A DNA stretch of 8,665 bases from QQUD01 sp039029915 (lineage in GTDB: Bacteria; Chloroflexota; Anaerolineae; Promineifilales; Promineifilaceae), in assembly GCA_039029915.1 (NCBI GenBank), contig JBCCFD010000353.1, positions 1 through 8,665 on the forward strand, given 5' to 3'. The translations under genes were made by a program, and so were the position numbers. The notes beneath the pieces were generated by a model. That model saw only the letters and a program-made list of their open reading frames with translations. It had not been told where the DNA came from and ran no database searches. Position 1 is the stretch's first letter, and each line of letters starts with the position of its first letter. Below are positions 6,316 through 8,665 of this stretch, one piece after another.

Positions 6316-7303
6316 ACTTAATTAACTCTGGTAAGTCGTACCATGTTGCCGCCAAATGTTCGGGATGTCCGCCGGGTACAGGCTTCAATTTTGGTCGCTC
6401 TCTAAAACATTTTTCAGTTGCGTAGGGGTTTCTTGGTGCAAATGGGTCCCCTTGGGGGGGAATAAGCAAGTCCGGTGGGGCACCGGAAATAGGAATTAAT
6501 CTTTGATCCCCTTGGTCTGGACGGGGAATGGAGTTGAGTAGCCCTAAGGTATATGCATTTCGTGTATCGTTAAAGACATTGTCAATTGGTCCGCGTTCGA
6601 CAATCGTGCCACCGTACATAACCTGAATTGTATCTGCAATTCCTGCCACAACGCCTAAATCATGGGTGATCCAAATCATGGACATGCCTAATTTTTCACG
6701 GAGGCTGATCATCAATTCAATGATCTGGGCTTGGATGGTTACGTCTAGAGCAGTGGTGGGTTCGTCAGCAATTAGGAGGGTAGGGTTGCAGGCGAGCGCT
6801 AACGCAATCATGGCGCGTTGACGCATACCGCCTGAGAATTGGTGGGGGTAATCTTCAATCCGAAGATGCGGATCGGCAATCCCGACCAGTTCCAGCATTT
6901 CGATTGCTCTTGTTTGAGCCTGCTTTTTGTTAAAGCCTAGATGAAGTTGTATTGATTCACGAATTTGGTAGCCGATAGTCAAAACTGGATTTAACGATGT
7001 CATCGGATCTTGGAAAATCATAGAAATCGTTCCCCCGCGCAGGGCACGAATTTCGCTGCTGGGCAGGGTGAGTAGGTCCTGCCCCTCAAACAAAACTTCT
7101 CCACTTTCGATGCGGCCTGGTGGCATGGGGATAAGCTGCAGCATGGAGAGAACATGGACGCTTTTGCCGCTTCCACTTTCTCCAACAATCCCGAGAGTTT
7201 CACCTTTCTTTAGCGAATAACTAACGCCGTTAACCGCATGAACGACCCCGTCTTGGGTATCAAAACGAACGACAAGATCATTAACTTCCAAAATTGAATT
7301 CAT
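6314..7303 (-). CDS. oppD: OppD-type peptide ABC transporter ATP-binding protein
   Basis: This is the first gene of the operon, a cytoplasmic ATPase of 329 residues. Motifs are Walker A GESGSGKS (41-48), the Q-loop FQDP (Q98), the signature SGGMRQR (157-163), Walker B TLLIADEP (175-182), the D-loop TALD (184-187) and the H-loop THD (H214). The C-terminal peptide-transporter domain follows from YTLGLLNSIPRP (251-262). In many DppD/OppD proteins this tail carries Cys residues that bind an iron-sulfur cluster. Here the equivalent stretch is GDPFAPRNPYATEKC, with Asp and Asn where two Cys are expected and only C299 left. This resembles the cysteine-poor tails I recall from Firmicutes OppD. The ATG at 7303 has only a weak GGTG ribosome site, which may be partly paired in the leader RNA. 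The TGA stop overlaps one arm of a 9-bp inverted repeat. Confidence 0.96.
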   Translation of the reverse strand: MNSILEVNDLVVRFDTQDGVVHAVNGVSYSLKKGETLGIVGESGSGKSVHVLSMLQLIPMPPGRIESGEVLFEGQDLLTLPSSEIRALRGGTISMIFQDPMTSLNPVLTIGYQIRESIQLHLGFNKKQAQTRAIEMLELVGIADPHLRIEDYPHQFSGGMRQRAMIALALACNPTLLIADEPTTALDVTIQAQIIELMISLREKLGMSMIWITHDLGVVAGIADTIQVMYGGTIVERGPIDNVFNDTRNAYTLGLLNSIPRPDQGDQRLIPISGAPPDLLIPPQGDPFAPRNPYATEKCFRERPKLKPVPGGHPEHLAATWYDLPELIK

Positions 7304-7465
7304 ATTTATTGCACCATCGGTATGCGTTTTATTTTTAATGTTAAAGGAAGATAACAGCCTTTTGAACCTAAACAGATGCCCAAAGCTTTGATTTTATTTA
7401 TTATGCATCTTACCGATGCTTGTACTTTTTTCTGCGAGTTAGCTTTCTTCTTCCTCTTATAATGG
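7304..7465 (-). promoter_or_regulatory. Structured leader of the oppD operon with alternative hairpins
   Basis: Three pairings can be drawn in the predicted leader RNA. Stem A is GCATC/GATGC (7419-7415 with 7409-7405, loop GGTAA). Stem B is AGATGC/GCATCT (7410-7405 with 7379-7374), enclosing the 10-base palindrome CAAAGCTTTG (7381-7390). Stem C is CATCGGTA/TACCGATG (7418-7411 with 7322-7315). A excludes B and C, while B and C can stack. The 3' arm of C ends next to the weak oppD ribosome site. I recognise no known riboswitch family. Chance pairing cannot be excluded. Confidence 0.35.
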
Positions 7466-7471
7466 AAACGA

Positions 7472-7500
7472 ATTCTAATGTGGCTTTTGATATTAGTCAA
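7472..7500 (-). promoter_or_regulatory. Predicted sigma-70-type promoter of the oppDFABC operon
   Basis: Read on the minus strand, TTGACT (7500-7495) and TAGAAT (7477-7472) are separated by exactly 17 bases. Each is one base from consensus. Transcription would start near 7465, giving a leader of about 160 bases before oppD. It is the best promoter match I found in the window. The -35 element is itself one of the phased TTGAC repeats. Confidence 0.75.
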
Positions 7501-7533
7501 ATAGGTGTCAATATTGAGTCAAAAGAGGGACAA
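7496..7533. repeat. 11-bp-phased TTGAC/GTCAA direct repeats at the operon promoter
   Basis: GTCAA (plus strand) occurs at 7496-7500, 7507-7511 and 7518-7522, each exactly 11 bases apart. A one-mismatch copy, GACAA, lies at 7529-7533 in the same phase. The innermost box is the -35 of the operon promoter, and the others lie upstream of it. A perfect palindrome TCAATATTGA (7508-7517) sits between boxes two and three. OmpR/PhoB-family response regulators bind direct repeats with about 11-bp spacing near -35, so this is a candidate operator. The regulator is not in the window. Confidence 0.55.
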
Positions 7534-7550
7534 CCATTAGCTAAATCTGT

Positions 7551-7578
7551 TTGAGAATGCTTTTTAAACTTAGATATT
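7551..7578 (+). promoter_or_regulatory. Tentative promoter for the hydrolase-ligase gene
   Basis: TTGAGA (7551-7556, five of six consensus bases) and GATATT (7573-7578, four of six) are 16 bases apart on the plus strand. An alternative -10, TACAAT at 7600-7605, has no good -35 partner. Either would give a short leader to the GTG at 7634. The evidence is weak. Confidence 0.3.
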
Positions 7579-7620
7579 TTGCACAAAAATGATGTTGAGT
7601 ACAATCAGAAGCGAGAGTTT

Positions 7621-7626
7621 AGGAGG
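7621..7626 (+). promoter_or_regulatory. Ribosome-binding site that fixes the GTG start of the hydrolase-ligase
   Basis: A perfect AGGAGG lies 7 bases before GTG 7634. It supports this non-ATG start over any downstream ATG, and the encoded KKKLLGVKR N-terminus precedes the hydrolase fold by a normal distance. Confidence 0.8.
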
Positions 7627-7633
7627 TGCATTT

Positions 7634-8665
7634 GTGAAAAAGAAACTGCTTGGAGTGAAGCGACGAGACATTTTGTTTGATTATGATCTGTACCGTCGGA
7701 AAGTGCCAATTCCTGGTGTCGAAGGGGCGAATTTAAGCGTATTAGATTTATGGCCTGAGGGGGCTGATCGGACGATACTGTTTCAACATGGGTATGCGGG
7801 AGTATTGGAATCATGGGAGTTTCAAATTAACGCTTTTGCCCAAAATAATTATCGAGTTATTGCGCCAGACTTACGGGGACACGGCCAAAGTGATGCACCT
7901 TATACACAATATACGATGGATGAGCTTGTGGCTGATTTATATGCTATTACGCAAACGCTTGAGTTGCCTGAAAAATTCATTTTTGTGGCCCACTCTTTTG
8001 GAGGCTCGGTTGCGGTTGAATACGCTAACGCTCATCCCGAACAGCTTGAAAAATTGATCCTGATCGCGACTGCTGGGGAGTTTCCATTACCAAAGGTGGC
8101 TGATGTGGCGCTTAAAATGCCGCTTAACTGGCTACGGCCGTTATGGAAATATCGCAGTAAGTGGGATGCTGAACTTCATGTTGTGAAAAACATGATGGCA
8201 AATAATATGCGTCATTGGCAGGGCTGGAATTTAATGCGAAATATTAGCACGCCTACGCTTGTGATTACCGGTGAACGGGATAATTACTTCCCGCGCCGTG
8301 TTTTTGAGGACGTGGGCAAGATGATCCCTGGGGCTGAGGTTTATGATGTGGGGTCTGCCAAGCACAAGGTGCAGTTGGAAAGACACCAAGCCGTAACGCG
8401 GGCCATAGAAGGGTTTGTTGAAGAAAAGCAGCGGTCGTGGCGTGACGGCGCTCAAGCCGACAATCTATTAAAACATCGCGTCTGGCTTAAAAGCTATAGC
8501 CAAGGAACACCGGCGACAATCCCGATTCCAAAACGGCCGTTATCCGACTTCCTTGAAAGCACCGCCGCTTGGTTGCCAAAGAAAACGGCTATTCAGTTCT
8601 ATGACAATAGCTTGACTTATCGTGAATTGGATGAGCAGGTCAATCAGATGAGCCACGTCTTTCAC
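7634..8665 (+). CDS. Alpha/beta-hydrolase fused to AMP-forming acyl-CoA synthetase, C-terminus beyond the window
   Basis: The frame is open for 344 residues, from GTG 7634 to the window edge. AGGAGG lies 7 bases before the start. Residues about 30-265 are an alpha/beta-hydrolase. They have the oxyanion-hole HGYAG (52-56), APDLRGHGQSD (78-88), the nucleophile elbow AHSFGG with S121, the acid D216 in ITGERDNYFP, and the likely catalytic H244 in AKHKVQLER. After a linker (about 266-282), VWLKSYSQGTPATIPIPKRP and TAIQFYDNSLTYRELDE (318-334) match the start of long-chain fatty-acid CoA ligases (ANL superfamily). The ATP-binding core lies outside the window. A hydrolase releasing an acyl group that the ligase then activates is inferred. 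OleBC was considered, but the nucleophile here is Ser rather than the Asp of OleB. The gene is divergent from the transporter operon. No frameshift was seen across the junction. Confidence 0.88.
   Translation, partial: MKKKLLGVKRRDILFDYDLYRRKVPIPGVEGANLSVLDLWPEGADRTILFQHGYAGVLESWEFQINAFAQNNYRVIAPDLRGHGQSDAPYTQYTMDELVADLYAITQTLELPEKFIFVAHSFGGSVAVEYANAHPEQLEKLILIATAGEFPLPKVADVALKMPLNWLRPLWKYRSKWDAELHVVKNMMANNMRHWQGWNLMRNISTPTLVITGERDNYFPRRVFEDVGKMIPGAEVYDVGSAKHKVQLERHQAVTRAIEGFVEEKQRSWRDGAQADNLLKHRVWLKSYSQGTPATIPIPKRPLSDFLESTAAWLPKKTAIQFYDNSLTYRELDEQVNQMSHVFH

Noticed and set aside
7306..7500. Minus-strand frame of 64 basic residues ending 2 bases before oppD
   Set aside because: Its TTG start is the -35 of the predicted promoter, so it would not be fully transcribed. 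It has no ribosome site and no recognisable domain.
7788..8057. Plus-strand frame of 89 residues inside the hydrolase domain
   Set aside because: It is an out-of-frame shadow of the hydrolase-ligase gene, whose own frame carries the catalytic motifs.
7634..8665. OleBC olefin-biosynthesis fusion
   Set aside because: The nucleophile is Ser in AHSFGG rather than the OleB Asp, and the ligase start resembles long-chain acyl-CoA ligases. No OleA or OleD neighbour is visible, although the right side is cut off.

Overview
This window carries two divergent transcription units. A long minus-strand operon for an oligopeptide/dipeptide-type ABC importer fills most of it. A plus-strand gene at the right edge runs off the window. 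The DNA is moderately AT-rich, starts include ATG and GTG, and strong Shine-Dalgarno (SD) sequences are present. The solute-binding lipoprotein has a Val/Thr/Glu repeat stalk behind its lipobox. I associate that stalk with Chloroflexota (Anaerolineae-like) binding proteins, so I lean to that phylum. The ATPase C-terminal tails and the D-F-A-B-C gene order instead recall the app/opp operons of Firmicutes. The taxonomic call is an inference from family memory and was not tested.

Minus-strand operon, in order of transcription from right to left: OppD-type ATPase (7303-6314), OppF-type ATPase (6193-5252), family-5 peptide-binding lipoprotein (5095-3236), OppB-type permease (3146-2133), OppC-type permease (2119-1187), a 115-residue three-helix membrane protein of unknown function (1171-824), and an M20 metallopeptidase/deacylase (773 to beyond base 1). 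All five parts of a peptide importer are present and look intact. The M20 enzyme downstream suggests that an imported peptide or N-acyl amino acid is hydrolysed in the cytoplasm.

Control elements are unusually visible. A near-consensus promoter (TTGACT, 17 bp, TAGAAT) reads left from 7500. Its -35 is the last of three TTGAC boxes spaced exactly 11 bp apart, a response-regulator-like layout. The roughly 160-base leader can form mutually exclusive hairpins, one of which reaches the oppD ribosome-binding region. Inverted repeats lie in the oppD-oppF gap, and a strong hairpin lies between the binding protein and the permeases. A possible internal promoter, with an SD-like sequence at its predicted transcript start, precedes the binding protein. 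Together these could set a high binding-protein to permease ratio.

The plus-strand gene (7634 to beyond 8665) starts at GTG behind a perfect SD. It encodes a serine alpha/beta-hydrolase fused in frame to the beginning of an AMP-forming acyl-CoA synthetase. It is an incomplete but striking two-domain enzyme, probably in lipid or ester metabolism. The 330-base divergent intergenic region (7304-7633) holds only regulatory structure and no convincing gene.
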